Assembly: GCA_035222895.1 (NCBI GenBank)
Contig: JAVYIG010000693.1
Span: 372,001-436,000, forward strand
Reading direction: 5' to 3'
Source: Strongylocentrotus droebachiensis
Lineage: Eukaryota > Echinodermata > Echinoidea > Camarodonta > Strongylocentrotidae
DNA length: 64,000 nt
Shown here: positions 31,158 through 44,508 of the stretch, in pieces
How positions within the stretch are numbered: position 1 is the stretch's first letter
Layout of the letters: the number at the start of each line of letters is the position of its first letter
The notes under the pieces: generated by a model
What the model was told of the DNA's origin: nothing
The model's database searches: none
Seen by the model: the letters and a program-made list of their open reading frames with translations, nothing else
Program-made: the position numbers and the translations under genes

Positions 31158-34100
31158 ATGGCTGTAAACAAGAACCTTCCGTTCTACCGCTTGAGGCATG
31201 AATTTAAAGGAGTGATGTATCCGAACTTTGTCCTGGATTCTAGTATCAAACGGTTGAGGACCTTCCCAGTCCGATCAGATGATGTTTGGCTCTTGTCCTT
31301 TCCAAAAGCAGGTGAGAGGTCGCTCTTTTTCAGGGGCGGCGATTTCTTTTCATGACCAGGGAGGGGGCGGGGGGGGGGGGACGAAATGCGAGGGACGAGG
31401 GAGCAGTAGCGTAATGAGAAAAAACGTTTGGAGGGTAGAAAAAAACCGCATCACCCCACTCTTACATGTTACATACAGGCCCCGCGGAACGTTTTTCAAA
31501 GTGCATAGAGGGGGAGGCTAAAGTATTAACGATCAAGTACAGCAAAGCTTTAGGGCCCCTGATAGGGTCCCCCGGGATCGCCCCCCTGCAGTCTCTTGAC
31601 ACCTTCTTTGTCTTTGGAAAGAGGCAAATCCCCAGACCATGATGTCATGAAATCCAAAATGTTAACCTTTGAAAGGAAAATGCGATGCATATTATAAACA
31701 AGAGGTTATTGATATCACACGCCTATAGTCGCAACTTTAATGTTTTTACTGTTATCGTTTTCATATAGAAATTACTATGGTTTTTCCAATGGTATTTTCA
31801 CTTGTGGTCATATTGAGACAGAATCGTTTTGTAGTTTTTAAGTGGGCCTCAAGAGATCAACAGATGAATAATAATTGTAGCCATTAATCCATGTATAACC
31901 TTATACCATCCTAAATTTCTAGCCTGTTTTGTCCCATCCAGCAATCAAGATATTCATTACGTTTAAGGTCAGACCCCCTTCTTTGGCAAATCCCCCTCAT
32001 CAATTCGAAGAAGGGTCAACAAAATATAATTTATTCTGGTCCCACTATTTGGAATAGTCTCCCATTAAGCATTCGTTCCTGCACCTCAGTCGCATCATTT
32101 AAGGGAAATCTAAAAACTCATTTGTTTTCTTTGTAATTGTTATTTTTTTAGAGTGTAATGCACTTGGAGAACATATAATTATTCTGTTTTTTATTTACTA
32201 ATGTAAAGCGATTTGAGCTTGTTTATGTAAAGGCGCTATATAAATGTAAATATGCATGTACTTGAAAGTGTTTTACTTTTCAGGTGATAAAAAACTTACC
32301 ATCGGCAAGGCCTACGTTGCTTATATTTAATTACATTTGTCTTTTTTTATTATGTTAACATGTAAATTGATGTAAATATATATGAAATGTGAATTATGTG
32401 AAATAAAACACCTCGGTAAGAGGACAAGACAAAAAAAATAATGGGATTCAATCATTCAACCACTGATTACCTTTTCATCCGGATAGGAACCCACTGGATG
32501 ATGGAGATTGTTGGACTCATTTTAAGCGATGGTGAACCGGATCAGATCGACCGATCCCTTTACTCCTCGACACCGGAGATGATCAACATGGATCAACCGT
32601 TCCCCGCCACACGGGAAGAGGAGAAAATACATCCTGTGGACATGAGTCCATTCCTGGACGTTGTCGAGAGGGCGCCCTCACCTAGGGTGATGCTTGATCA
32701 CCTGACCTTAGACCTTCTGCCTGAGGATATCCTCAAGTCAAAGGTGTGTCATCTCATGTATATTATTCGGATGATGATCGATAGTCACCCTATATAGGCT
32801 TAGACAGTTATAGGTCCATGGTCTGACTGAGTATATTATCATCAAGTCCAATGTGTGTGTATTGGGTTTTTACAGACGTGTATCAATCAGATATGATTAT
32901 TTACGTCTGGGGACCGACTTTTAACGTCACCATCCGAAAGACGTGACTCAGTTTCGAACCTGCGTCCTCGGCTGAATCAGTTTGTAAAGCTACGGTCACA
33001 AAGGTTTGTACGAACGATGCGTTCGTACTAATGTCCCTGTTTTCCCATTGTCTTCCCGAATTTCCATTGTCTGAAAATCGTTCGTACGGCGTTCGTAGCA
33101 GTTCGTAATGGCATTTGTGACCGAGGCTTAACTTCCATTGTTAGCTGGATTACAGGCGCACGCCACAAAGCCTCGTTTGTCCACTCATGTATTTATAGTA
33201 TCAGCTCGTTGGTTGAGTTCGCTTTCTGGGATGTTTCAACAAACGGGTGAATGGAGCGGCCCACCTGGAGGATATCCATCAGTTCCATCATAATAACAAG
33301 TTACAAGCTACTGTTATAAACTACTGAAATCATGGGATCTGATTGGCTGAGAGCAAATTTGTCATAGAAATTTAGCATTTTGTTATAGATAAAAAGTTTT
33401 ATGAAACGGGCCCCAGGTTTGTCCTGTCATGCATTTACGCGCGCGTGTAAGTTTGGTTGAGTGTACGTGTTTGGTGGAGGGATGTTTCAATAAACTGGTT
33501 GTGACCGCCCCTTTATACCTAGAGTGATGCTAGATCGCCTGACGGTCCCTTTAGGATTGTTTGCCTGCCGATGCCGATATCCTCAAGTCCAGTGTTTTAA
33601 ACTGGGCTTAAAACTCACCTGATGCTCATTGCATATTGTTAAATTTCAATGTTCTTTTTATACAATGCATGAAAAACGAATGGTCACACTGTGCCACATT
33701 GCTATGTACCATGGCACCATGAAGTTGTGTGATCTAATTTAAGTTAACATTTAATATTTCTTTAATCTTAAGCATGTTGAATATTAATTTAAATTATTTG
33801 TATGCGCCTTGAGCATGTCTAGAGATGGATATGTTGCGGTTTATAAATATTGTTATTATTTTTATTATATTATGTATAACTATAAGCATGTTTGGTTGGC
33901 ATGCATGGGTGTGTTTTTATTAAACAGACTAATTGATTAGATTTGATTTGATTTTGATTTGATTTGATTTATTGGTTTCTAACAATTCATAACTTAATTT
34001 GTACTAAATTTGTCTCCTTGTCCGTGACAGTTATATACAAGCTTGTTATACTTTGTTCATTCTTTCGTTTCTGAATCACCTATATCCAGGTCATCTACAC

Positions 34101-35095
34101 TGCACGCAATCCAAAAGACTCCATCTTATCTTGGTTCGAGTTTGTCAAAGATGACCCCGTCTATTCACTTACCATGGATAAAGCCATAGAGGAATTTATG
34201 AACTACAGTAAATAATCTTATTAAAACATAAGGAATATCGATCAGTGGCGGGATTGGGGGGGGGGGGGCACGGGACACACGCAAAGCGGCAAATCCAATA
34301 TTGCATAATCATGTAAGTTCGTACAGTATATTATGCTTTGTGCAATTTTGTTTTAACCCAAAAGGTTCTAAATTTTAAAATCTGGTTAAGAATGGTTTGC
34401 TTTGTCAGAGCTTTATGGACCTGTGCCCCCTTCGCACCCCTGCCCCTTTGTGTATTAACACAAATATAAACAAATTAAACTGTCATCGATTTTATCGAAG
34501 AAATGGGATATGAATACTTTGAGTCTTCGTTTGAGATTGAAGCAGTACAATGTAGACCAACATCCGTGCAAACTTTGGTTGCAAACCTTTGAGGGCACCA
34601 CCGCGTGTACATGCGGGGATTTAACAAGAGAAAGAGAAAGAGAGAGATAGAGAGAGAGAGAGGACTAAATGTGGCGGCCAGTTTATATAACTATTTTCAA
34701 TAATCATTCACTAATTTACCTGCTTAAAATAAAGGAAGGGGGGCCAAGTTGTATAATCGTTTTTTTGTTATTAAAAAGAAAAAAATACTAGTAAAGTGTT
34801 TGCGAAAATCTATCTATAAATTGGTTTTAAAATATATAGGAGCTTAATGAGTTGGCGATTGGTAATGAAAAGCAGGGTAATTGAAAAGGTAGACATTATA
34901 CTCTCTTCGTCCTTTTTCTTATTTTCCTCATTAATATTTGATCAGCAATGAATTGGGGTTGTTGGCCGAAACACGTCCGTCAGTTCTGGGAGCTACGTGA
35001 CCACGAGAATGTGACGTTTGTCTTCTACGAAGATCTCAAAAAGGTAAGCGTCGGGAGCGGTTCTGTAGAAGATTATTTTTTGCAGGCTTCAAGCC

Positions 35096-35136
<41 letters not shown>

Positions 35137-37296
35137 AAAAAAAATAAAAAAAATGAAGATATCCCTCTTGTACCGCTACTGGTAGGGATATTCTCTAAAT
35201 GTAAAAGCTCGCATCACGTTCTAACAAACTCTCGAGTTGTGTTATTCTGACTATGTTTTCGCGTCATTGGCTTGGTGAATAAAAAGTACCATTATAGGGA
35301 GGAAATATTATTTTGCATAATCTGGGATAAAAAGATAATAATAAAATTATGATCTATTGCAAGACAACAAGACGACAAACGCCCCACCCATAACTAGGTA
35401 AGCATTTTTGTAATATTATTACACACATTTTTTTCCCGAGTTGTGGAAAGGGTGTAATAAATTTTGTCTGTTTTTTTTCCTCTCTCCATAATTCCTTTAT
35501 CTCCTCTTTTCCGCCATTCGGGCTCCATCGTACGCCACTGGCTGAAAACTTCTCTTAGGTTGCAGTTGAGTCCTTCTAATTTGAACAATAATTTTTGTTT
35601 AATGTATTGATATCAACTTATTTTCTATTGTTTGACTCTAATAAAAACAGGAACCTGCCAAGAACATTCAGAAGATCGCTTCAGGTATTGGTCATCCACT
35701 ATCAGAGGAAACACTACAGCGTGTTGTTGAGCTCAGCCACATTGAATCGCAGAGAAAAAGATTTCAGAAAATGGCGAAGAGTGGGCAAGAAAACCTCGTC
35801 AGTAATGCAGGAGGACTGTATACGTTCCTTAACAAAGGTAAATATAATCACCTCTATATTGTCCATTTGCATATTGGCTAGCCAGTAACCCGCTATACAG
35901 TATCGAGATAATTTTACATTGTTTTTTTGTCTAACTTTCAAAATGTATGATAATCCTTAAAATGGAATCAGTTTCATCCATGAAATTGAAATTTTGTATA
36001 AACATCAAGTATAACAATGTATAAACATTAACAGTTTGGCTTTTATCCAAAGAAATGTTTGCATTTTTTTTATTAAGTAGATTTTAGAAGCCAACATTAT
36101 CTGGATAATTATGAAGCCGTCTTCATTGCTGCTATCTGATCCTTATTATCCCGATTATCTTTTGCAATACGTCTAGAGAATACAATCATGACAATTGACA
36201 ATTTGTCATGAAGTTGTCTTTAAGCTTACATTGTATGCATCTGGCTTTAATTTTGCTTGGGTAATATTGGTCCTGGATGATTAACATGGTACAATGAACT
36301 TGTGTCTAATTCATTCTAGTCTTATTCATTTGCATTATGTTTTATTCATTCTGGTTCAAATGTTTTCTGACTGTTTTCAAGACAATATATATATTTTTTG
36401 TCGATCTTAGTTGTATGTAGCTTGATATCTCATTGAAACGAATTCTGAATTGTAGCGACAATCGTTCGCCTTTGCTGCTCTTGGATAATACTGACAAGCA
36501 ATATAAGATGATGACGCCTGGATCCTAATCAAACGATTGGTTGAAAGCGTACACGTGGCCAAGGATTTATTTTGCCTAACGCGTAATTTGGATAATGACC
36601 GGTCATTATCCAATTCTAATGACCGGTCATTAGTTAAATCATGTGATAAAACATAATTTATGAAACAAATAAGGCATGAGTAAAATTACCAACACTTGGT
36701 ACCTCCAAAACAGTCCAAACACCCTCGGCTACCGCCTCGGGCGTGTTAGACTGTTCCAAAGGTACCTTGTGTGGGTAATTCTTACCAATACCTTTACTGC
36801 TGTGTATTATTTGTATATTAATTACTTTTTCCAGGACCCATGATAAATTCGTTTAACAGTTGATTCCCCTCGGTTGATCCTTTTGTTCGGATTATTTGGC
36901 GGGCAGAGATAGAAGTGAACGGTCTCACGCTTAACGATGTTCATATATTTTTATTTTGTTCATCGTCTCTACAATGCTGTTTGAATAAAAAACAGCTTTT
37001 ATTGTTAGGCATCCTGAAAGAAATTTTCAATTGTTGTTAAGAAATGTTTGGTTGCACCCTGTAGATTATGATGATGTGTTTGATTTTGTTTTCAATAACA
37101 AGATCAAACACAAAAAAGTCATGATAATATGCTACTGCATGCATGGGTGCAAGCCAATAAGTCTAACAAGAAACACAAATGAGGTGATATTCGATGTGGC
37201 GTACACATGGCAATCCACATGGTAGATATAATAGAATCATCAACTTTAAAAAAAACTCAATTTGAACCCGGGCCATAATAGGCTACCCCCCCCCCC

Positions 37297-37328
<32 letters not shown>

Positions 37329-38780
37329 GTTGTCATTGCCCTTCTTTTCCCTCGCTTATTTTCTTCTTGCCACGGAGTATGTACATGTAATGTGGATGTG
37401 TATGCCTCGATCATAGATAAAATAATTACTGATATCGCTGAATGATGCTTCTCCTTCCCCTTGTTCCTCATCTTCTCCTTCCTAAAGTAGTTTGCTTAAT
37501 TTCAAATGATTACTCTCTGCTTGCTAGGACCATCGGGTATAATAATCTGTCTGGGTGCCATTAAGAGCGCTGGGCCGTTATAATGAAAACGCAACAAGAA
37601 ATATTGGAATTTTAGGGAATATTATGATTTTTCTACAACATGAAATAAATCTGTTTTATTAATATGTTAGTCATTTCAATTAACAAAGTATTTTCGCACT
37701 ACCTCAAAATTGCCGTCACAAAAGATCGTGTCTTGGCTGGTATGTTACTGGTTCCCACACAATAGTAACCCGTATTGGCTATGACGATGTGACATCATAA
37801 AAATCTATTTTTGGGGGAAGCTCTCAATTTTTTCTTTATTTTCCGAAAGAGCATAAAAAATCATGTCCAAATGTTGAAAAACAATTGAATAGGTTAAGTA
37901 TTGGCTGAGTAAAGAGATTTCCTATGGGAACTCAATGTTATATTGCTCTGGTTCATAACATAATTAAAATGGTCATATCTCAGCCAATATTTAACATATT
38001 TAATTGTTTTTGGACGTTTGGACGTTATTTCTGATGCTCTTTCGGAAAATGAAGAAAACAACTGAAAAATTCAACAACAAAAAAGATGTTTATGATGTCA
38101 CAGCTTCGGTACTCTATTTTGGCGCCATTTTATACTCTGCATGATTGTGTTAGTATTATGGACGGCTGTTTTTGCCACAGCACTTGTCATGACGTGTTCA
38201 TCATGCACCTAAATCCCATTGCATGGTTTTGCACGCAGTGCTTGAGAGCCCTTCTTTCTATGTCCCTTCCTTTACGGTAATGAGACAAACATTTTGAGAA
38301 ACTTTTGAATAGCCCCAAAGCCTACGCCACGAAGCTAAACGAGTAGGCCCCACATTATATAGGATAATATCCCGTAAAAATATAGATCTCACAAAAATTC
38401 TAGAGAGAGGGGAGGAGAGAGGGCATGGGGCATGGGAAACCCACACACAAAATTGTTCAAGCTCCCACAATAGCCTCCAACCCCCAGAAAAAGGTATTTA
38501 TCTAGAACCGATCCTGCTCATAAAGTATTTATATTTATTATTAAAAAAAAAGTTTTCCCCCTTCATGATTGTGTTTGTTTACTGATGTTACGATTTTGTT
38601 TTAAAACATTGTTTGATTTTCATATTTCCTTTCTCAAAATATGTGTTTCTCATTTTCTTTTCAAATACAGGAATAGTTGGTCGTTGGAAGAACCACTTCA
38701 CCGTGGCACAGAACGAGGTATTTGATGCATGGTATCAAAACATAATGGCTGACACAGATCTCTCGTTTACGTTTGAATAA
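31158..38780 (+). CDS. Cytosolic sulfotransferase (SULT1-like), copy 2, 307 aa, six coding exons
   Basis: Tandem paralogue of the gene at 16216. Coding exons: 31158-31311, 32487-32743, 34090-34207, 34946-35043, 35651-35837, 38671-38780, with the same sizes and phases and all AG/GT borders intact. It keeps PKAGTHW, the H123 region, ARNPKD...S and [13 protein letters not shown], with the same NKG and GRWK departures. Exon 1 is identical to copy 1 and exon 2 differs by one silent base. Exons 3-4 differ by 7 bases in 216, and exons 5-6 by 13 in 297, including changes such as R to K, E to K, Q to L and E to A. Both copies look functional. A 4.6-kb Harbinger transposon sits 24 bases past the stop, in the presumed 3' UTR. 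A second, 70-bp duplication of the 3' flank lies at 43434-43580. Confidence 0.93.
31963..32254 (+). mobile_element. LINE 3'-end fragment in intron 1 of sulfotransferase copy 2
   Basis: Same fragment as 16985-17275, carried along by the duplication. An extra 35 bases (near 31930-31965) present here are missing in copy 1. Confidence 0.7.
35096..35150. repeat. Poly(C)-poly(A) tract in intron 4 of copy 2
   Basis: A C run of almost 30 bases is followed directly by a long A-rich run. Copy 1 has a shorter version at 20121-20157, so the tract has changed length since duplication. Confidence 0.8.
36553..36645. repeat. Palindromes aatgaccggtcatt, twice
   Basis: ggataatgaccggtcattat (completed by cc) is a perfect 22-bp palindrome, and a second aatgaccggtcatt follows about 28 bases later. 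Function unknown. Confidence 0.7.
36684..36780. mobile_element. 97-bp hairpin MITE in intron 5 of copy 2
   Basis: The arms aattacc...acttggtacc and ggtaccttgtgtgggtaatt pair across nearly the whole length, with cctcgg/ccgagg near the loop. Confidence 0.7.
37786..38116. mobile_element. Fold-back MITE (gtgacgtcataaaaatc family), copy A
   Basis: The left arm gatgtgacatcataaaaatc and the right arm tatgatgtcacagcttcggt face each other. Inner matches include ttttccgaaagagcat and atgctctttcggaaaa. A shorter relative lies at about 51650-51864 in an INPP5E intron. Confidence 0.75.
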
Positions 38781-39027
38781 ACATCGATAGAAATGGGACC
38801 TATGGGTGGTATTCTCGAAAGCGGCCTAAGTTAAACCTGGCCTAAGTTAAACCGTGGTTTAGTTAGGCCAGGCTTAACTTAGGCCGCTGACCTAAGTCAT
38901 TTTCATTTCTCGAAAGGTGGCCTAACTGATCCATGGTTTAAACCTGGCCTAACTTAGTCCATGGATTATTCACCATGGTTACGGTTTCTGCACATGCTCA
39001 GTACCGAAGCTGCGACATCACAATGCA

Positions 39028-39195
39028 CTAAGACAATGGATGCGCGCAGTGTGGAGAGGATGCATCACCTCGACAACTTGAGCAATATGACGTCACAATG
39101 CACTAAGACAATGGGCTAAGACAATGGATGCGCGCAGTGTGGAGAGGATGCACCACCTCGACAACTTGAGCAATATGACGTCCAGGGACGGCGGA
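39028..39195. repeat. 88-bp tandem duplication inside the Harbinger element
   Basis: ctaagacaatggatgcgcgc and the following bases occur at 39028 and 39116, almost identical. Confidence 0.85.
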
Positions 39196-39225
39196 GCGAC
39201 TTCCAAAGCGGGGGGCAGCACCAAC

Positions 39226-39690
39226 AAAAAGGGCACTTGCTGGAATTGTATCATTGTTAAAAGGGAAATTATCAGAGGTGAAAAGGGTCACATATCGCAC
39301 CTGAAAAGGGGCATTGAACATATTTTAAAAGGGGCACTTATGAGAATGAAAAAGAGGCACTTATAACAAAGGAAATGTGCATTTGTTGAAAGAAAAGGGG
39401 CACCGATAATTTTGTTAATAGGGGCACCTCTCAGATTTAAATAGGGCAATTATCAGAGGTGAAGGGGCACTTCTCAAAAGTGAAAAGGGGCACTTACTGC
39501 AAAGGAAAATGGAAACTTGTCAAAGGAAAAGGGGCCCCGTGTCAAAATTAAAGGAGCACTTATCAGAGGTGAAAAGGGGAAGGGGCACTTTTCCTATGGA
39601 AAAAGGGGCACTTCTTACAAAGTTAAAAGGGAACTTTGCTATATAAAAAGGGGCATTTGAAAAAGGGGGCACTGTACCCCCCCCCCCAAC
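39226..39690. repeat. Degenerate 'aaaaggggcactt' array
   Basis: The core aaaaggggcactt (and shortened forms) returns about every 25-40 bases, more than ten times, separated by spacers such as atcagaggtg. It ends in a C run at about 39677-39686. It is nested in the Harbinger element. Confidence 0.8.
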
Positions 39691-41708
39691 TCTTTCTCCC
39701 TATCTCCATCTCTCTCTCTCTCTCACACACACACTATCTCACATCATTGTTTATTTCTCTCACCATTAAATTGTTCTTTCTCATTTGGTTCCCTTTCTCT
39801 TTTACTCTATCTCTCTCTCTCTCGCTCGCTCTCTGTTCTCTCACTGTTCTATTTCAAGACTTTTTCCATGCATAATTCAATGAACCCAACAGTATGCACA
39901 CTTAAAATCAAAAGATATGAAAGGAATATTGTATATAACATATCAACAATTATGTTCAATTTATTTATTTTTCTTAAAACAGAAAAGATTGTAATTCACA
40001 ATGAATACGATTATAAAATTGAAGGTCAAAATCAAATATTAAGCTCCAATAGCCTCATAATCTGCTACTTGAAACTATTAGAATTAAATGTTATGTATTT
40101 GTTACATTACCTTCTCCCATTTTTTTAAAACAAAGCATAGTCTACTTTTGAGCCGTGTTTCTTTTGCAGGGAATCTGTTATATCATGACTTGCACTATAT
40201 TATAAACACATTATAAAACATGATTTCTTAAATGATTCAAAATCACAATTTTTCCAGTGAAACAATGAACATCTGATGTACATAAAAACATCCTTATGAG
40301 TGATGGTTGCTTTGTGGTTCACACACAAACAAGGATATATCAGGCTTTTTATCAATGGTTGCTTGTTTGTTACCATAGCTTCATGTTATGAGGATTATAA
40401 TACAAAGGTTTTGATCCCCATGCAGTCACAGTTACAGCAGATGGAGTCTGGTTCATTGAAGAGGCTAAGTAGAACTTCATAGTCCTTGCAAGTATGTCTG
40501 TTAATGAAAAGAGAAAAGAATGAAAGGAAGCACATTGAAACCTATTTCTGTTAAACATTAAAAAGGTCTTGCATGTACATTGTGGTAAAAGTGGAGTGCA
40601 TAATCAATTACATGAAAGTATTGATGGAAATATGTGAATAAACAAATGCAATCCTTGAAGTACCTGGGCATACAAACAACAACTTATTCTTACAGCCTAC
40701 CTGTCAGAAATTCAGCAGCTCAGTAGTTCTCCTTCCTCTCTCTGAATTTGTCTCAGTTATCAGGGAATTTGCCTTCATTTATTTTACTGAAGAAAAACAT
40801 CATCCTGAAACAAAAATAAAAAGGTTTACGGTAGACCTCATTAAAATATCAAAGATCTACTCTAACTTAAACAACAAAATTTAAGGCGCCTTTCATGTAG
40901 GCAGTGACTAGGCACCCCCTCCCCACTCAGTTACTAGTAATCATTGATTTACAGAATGAGTACCGGTATCTCTTTTAAAATCAAGAACAAACATACACAT
41001 TCTTGCAGTACTATCTCATAAATGTGCTTGCACAGTAGTTAAAGTCTATAGCCAAGTTAGTCCCTTTCCTAAAATCAAGTCTAGAGGTCTACATCTTACT
41101 TAGATAACCAACCGACAGTTGGCTTAACCTAGATGTAAACGCAGCCTGGAATGGAGATTTTACAAGGCCCTAATCGTTAGAGCCCATCTTTTCCATTTTA
41201 GTTCAATCTAACATTAGACCACAGATTGTCTTTGTTTATGTTATCTCCCAAAATGAGCTTCGTGAAAGGGGAAAAAGTAAAATGAAAATTTACTGCACTG
41301 TACTGTACTGCAGTCTGTAGGTCTCTAAGTCTTATATGGTCCAGAATTGTTAGCGGTAGGTTTGAATTTTCTTCTGACCCAAATTTTAAAGAAGTTAATC
41401 AACTGTTGATTATTTGTGTCTTATTTTCAGAGATAGTTCCTCCCAAAAGTCTAGACCAAGCTGTCACTGTCAGGAGTGACTGGTAGCCATGGCAATTGAG
41501 CTGAAAATATTAGCTCGTGCCGATGTAAAATGAATAAAAGTTTGAGTGTAGATTGCACCTACATTCATCAGACAAAACAATTTTAAATCACTTCATAATG
41601 TACCTGTAGACACATCTGCAGATTCATAAAATCAGGAGATCTTTTAATAAAAATTGTAGAAACATGATTTAGTTTACACAATTTAGGCGTAATTACAGCT
41701 TTACTCAC

Positions 41709-42004
41709 CAGCAGACTTTCCAAGAAAAATGGATCTATTTTTCCTGTTCAGGAAATAACTGGTGTTGGGCCAACTGGCTTGGAGATGCCTATGTGGGTGC
41801 ACCATATTAATGCCAGGGAAATGGCAGTAATTATAACATTCATGTTGGGTCTGCACTCTGCAGGACTGCCTCTCTTGTTGAAGGAATTGAGATGTATTGC
41901 TCACATCTCCTGGCAATGGCTATTGAGATGGACTTCACAAGGCGGGACACCATAGCTTGGGAGAGGCCTTCTTTTTTCATCCCCATGCATCAATTGAAAA
42001 GAAC
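41709..42004 (-). pseudogene. PIF/Harbinger transposase exon, broken
   Basis: The minus-strand exon is bordered by an acceptor (tatttcag, entering at 42004) and a GTGAGT donor (after 41709). One frame gives GLSQAMVSRLVKSISIAIA, then RRCEQYISIPST, like the helix-turn-helix part of PIF/Harbinger transposases. After a frame change, FPGINMV and YFLNRKNRSIF recall the family's FPGvvGaiDGTHI and VNRK.hSIN blocks. The first catalytic Asp region (DGTHI) is not preserved and stops follow, so the transposase looks inactive. Confidence 0.65.
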
Positions 42005-42364
42005 CTGAAATAGCAGAAAATCAAGATGAAAAATATGTTGATATTTGATAAGAAATTACAATTTCTCTTTCTCTGTAGTTTACTAACTAATAGTATTATT
42101 AGACTAAACTACTGTTACAGTAACATTATCAGCAAATGTATGTCAAAAAAAGGAAGCTTCTGTCCATTTCCTTTCAATTTCTATTAGACCTGTCTAGACT
42201 AGACTCTGATGAAATTTAGATCTAGGTCTATTAATATTGTTTTAAAAAAAAAAGTTTTTTCTTGGGGGGGGGGGGGGGTGGGTGGTTATGAAAATCATCA
42301 CACCAACAGCCACAACTAGCACTGCACTGCAGCTCAGGCAGAGGTGATACCAGACCGAAATTTC

Positions 42365-42785
42365 TGTCTCTTTCATTTGTTAGCCTCCGATTTGGGTAGG
42401 GTCGGCTGAAAGAGAGGAGCCGATGTTATGTTTAGAAACAGGTTCATTGAAACTAACATGCAATTGAAATTAACATGCCAATTAGAAATGCACTGCAGCT
42501 GTTAAGGCACAGTTCATTGTTATTCATATTACTATTAGATGCATACACACAATGCAAGTGTATGCAAGGGTCTTCTGTTCACTACATTATACATGTAAAA
42601 GCACATGGATATTGAGTCTGGATTAAACTACCAAAGCAACCACACGTGTTTCTGCAGGCTCCATTTTGTTTGTCTCTATATTTACATTTATTTAGCTTAA
42701 TAGTTATTAGCCTACTTTCCAACCCAAATTACAACAGCCGACACTACCCAAATCAGAGGCTAACGAACGAAAGAGACTGCTATAG
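42365..42785. mobile_element. Inverted-repeat MITE nested in the Harbinger element
   Basis: gttagcctccgatttgggta at about 42380 faces taccc-aaatcagaggctaac at about 42743-42763, with flanking tctctttc/gaaagaga in the same inverted layout. Confidence 0.65.
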
Positions 42786-43682
42786 TCCACTTTTAGGCAA
42801 CATCGTCTCGAAAATCCACTATAAAAGTAGTTTCTACGTCTAGCAATGATAGTTTTAAGGTGGTGTTAAGGTGGTATATGCGTACGAAAGGACAATAGTG
42901 CCAAGAAAAAGAATTACCCGGTAAGAAATTGCTCAATCTCAGGAAACGAAAATGTTAACCGACAATTATTTGCACGTATGGGACTGCTCTGCGAACACTG
43001 TGAACATTTACCAAGTTTCCTCCAAATTTATTCAGTTAAAAGCATTTTAGATTATCACCAGTACAGCAACATGAAAGTAAAAAAAATACTTTATTAGCTG
43101 GTGTAACTTTCATGAGCGCTTATCCATACAAAAGGGTGTAAATTGTTATCAAATATAGAAATTCAAATGCAAAACTTACCGTTCACTCTCCGCGGACAGT
43201 CGATTTAACTAAAAAGTGACGTCACGCGAAGTTAGGCCGAACTATGACGTATTTAAACCTGCCCTCTGAGCCGCCTAAAGTTAGGCCGAACTATGACGTA
43301 TTTAAGCCTGGCTTATCTTTAGGCCACCTTCGAGAATAGCAAAAAAGATAGTCCATGGTTTAAACCAGGTTTAGGCCACTGATTTAACTTAGGCCGCTTT
43401 CGAGAATACCACCCCTTAGCTTTAAACGCTCTTCTCCCTTTACAGGTTCCTCCTATTTTTCTCAAATTCTGATGCCGGTATTTAAGAATGATTATTTTTT
43501 TAGAAATGGGACCTATATCTTCCAAGCTATGCTTCTTTTCATAGGTTACTCCTCTTTGTCTCAAATTCTGATATAATTAAGAATGATTATTTGTTTATAT
43601 TCTTTTATAATGATGCAATGTATATTATGTTCACTAATTATAAGAAGTATGTACATCTTTTAAAAATTGCAACATTATTATG

Positions 43683-44112
43683 GAGCACTATTCCAAACCA
43701 TATAAATAATCAACCTTCCGTCAATAGTTTTAAACGTTCCTTTTGACTGTTTTTATTAAATTTGTACTCAGCTACTTGAATATCATATTTGATTTATGAC
43801 GTATCATATTTGTATATATTTTTGTCTGTATTATGTTTTTCTTTTCCTTAGCTTCTACTGTTTCCACTTGCTTTCTTTTTCTTCTTAATGTGATGTTAAT
43901 CACGTATTTTCTTTAGGCTTCAACGGCTAAATGCTTTTTTTTTGTTGACCCTCATTCGACATAAATTTTGCTTATTTCATTGTTAGTTTTATTGTATTCT
44001 TATTATCTGTAATGTTACCTTGGTATTTATGTAGTTCAAATTTCAATTATTTTTGTAATACTATGATTATGAATGTAGGCCTATATGTTTGTATGAAGAA
44101 TAGAATAAATAC
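43683..44112 (+). mobile_element. LINE 3'-end remnant
   Basis: The reading frame LLWSTIPNHINNQ then PSVNSFKRSF resembles a CR1-group C-terminus. One stop interrupts it, and an AT-rich 3' UTR follows, ending in aatagaataaatacc. Homology to unit 1 stops where this begins. Confidence 0.6.
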
Positions 44113-44422
44113 CATTATGGTATACGATATACCATACCATGATGATGAATCGTATAATAAAAAACGGTGTAGGGCCAATTGATAAAACATTATATAGGTG
44201 TGAATATTCACATTTTTCTTTAAAGCGCCGTAGAAACTAAATAAAATAACAACATCGACGACAACTACATCAAAACAATAAGGAACACCTGCATAATATC
44301 AGGTCAGGACCTCCAATGTACACTCATAATTAACCTATATGACTCGAATTGTCCAGAACTATCCATGGATTAAGTTTAAATGGTGGCAAAAGAAAACCTG
44401 GAGATGCGAGAGAGAGGGGAAA

Positions 44423-44457
<35 letters not shown>

Positions 44458-44508
44458 GGGGGGGGGGGGTGAGAGAAAAGAGATAGAGAGAGAGTGATTG
44501 ATTGGTTG

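Larger units (their letters stand above)
38804..43414. mobile_element. 4.6-kb PIF/Harbinger DNA transposon
   Basis: The left end GGGTGGTATTCTCGAAAGCG (from 38804) and the right end CGCTTTCGAGAATACCACCC (to about 43414) are perfect inverted repeats. More distant subterminal copies of 'ggcctaa' and 'tccatggtttaaacc' follow. The insertion splits the sequence that is intact in the 3' flank of copy 1 (gggacctatatagcttt, about 23069). Inside is a minus-strand exon with a PIF/Harbinger-like transposase part (41709-42004). End type and transposase fit Harbinger. The family's 3-bp target duplication is not clear (TAT left; CTT or TTA right). The interior also holds other repeats. Confidence 0.88.
23917..43690. 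repeat. Segmental duplication, unit 2 (sulfotransferase copy 2)
   Basis: Counterpart of 8281-23916. It is lengthened by an L1/Tx1-like LINE (23970-27561) and a PIF/Harbinger element (38804-43414), neither found in unit 1. Within it, about 28430-33500 is almost identical to the matching part of unit 1, whereas 34050 onward is clearly more diverged. Confidence 0.85.

Noticed and set aside
39226-39690. CRISPR-like array
   Set aside because: Core and spacer lengths vary widely, the core is degenerate, and the genome is plainly animal.
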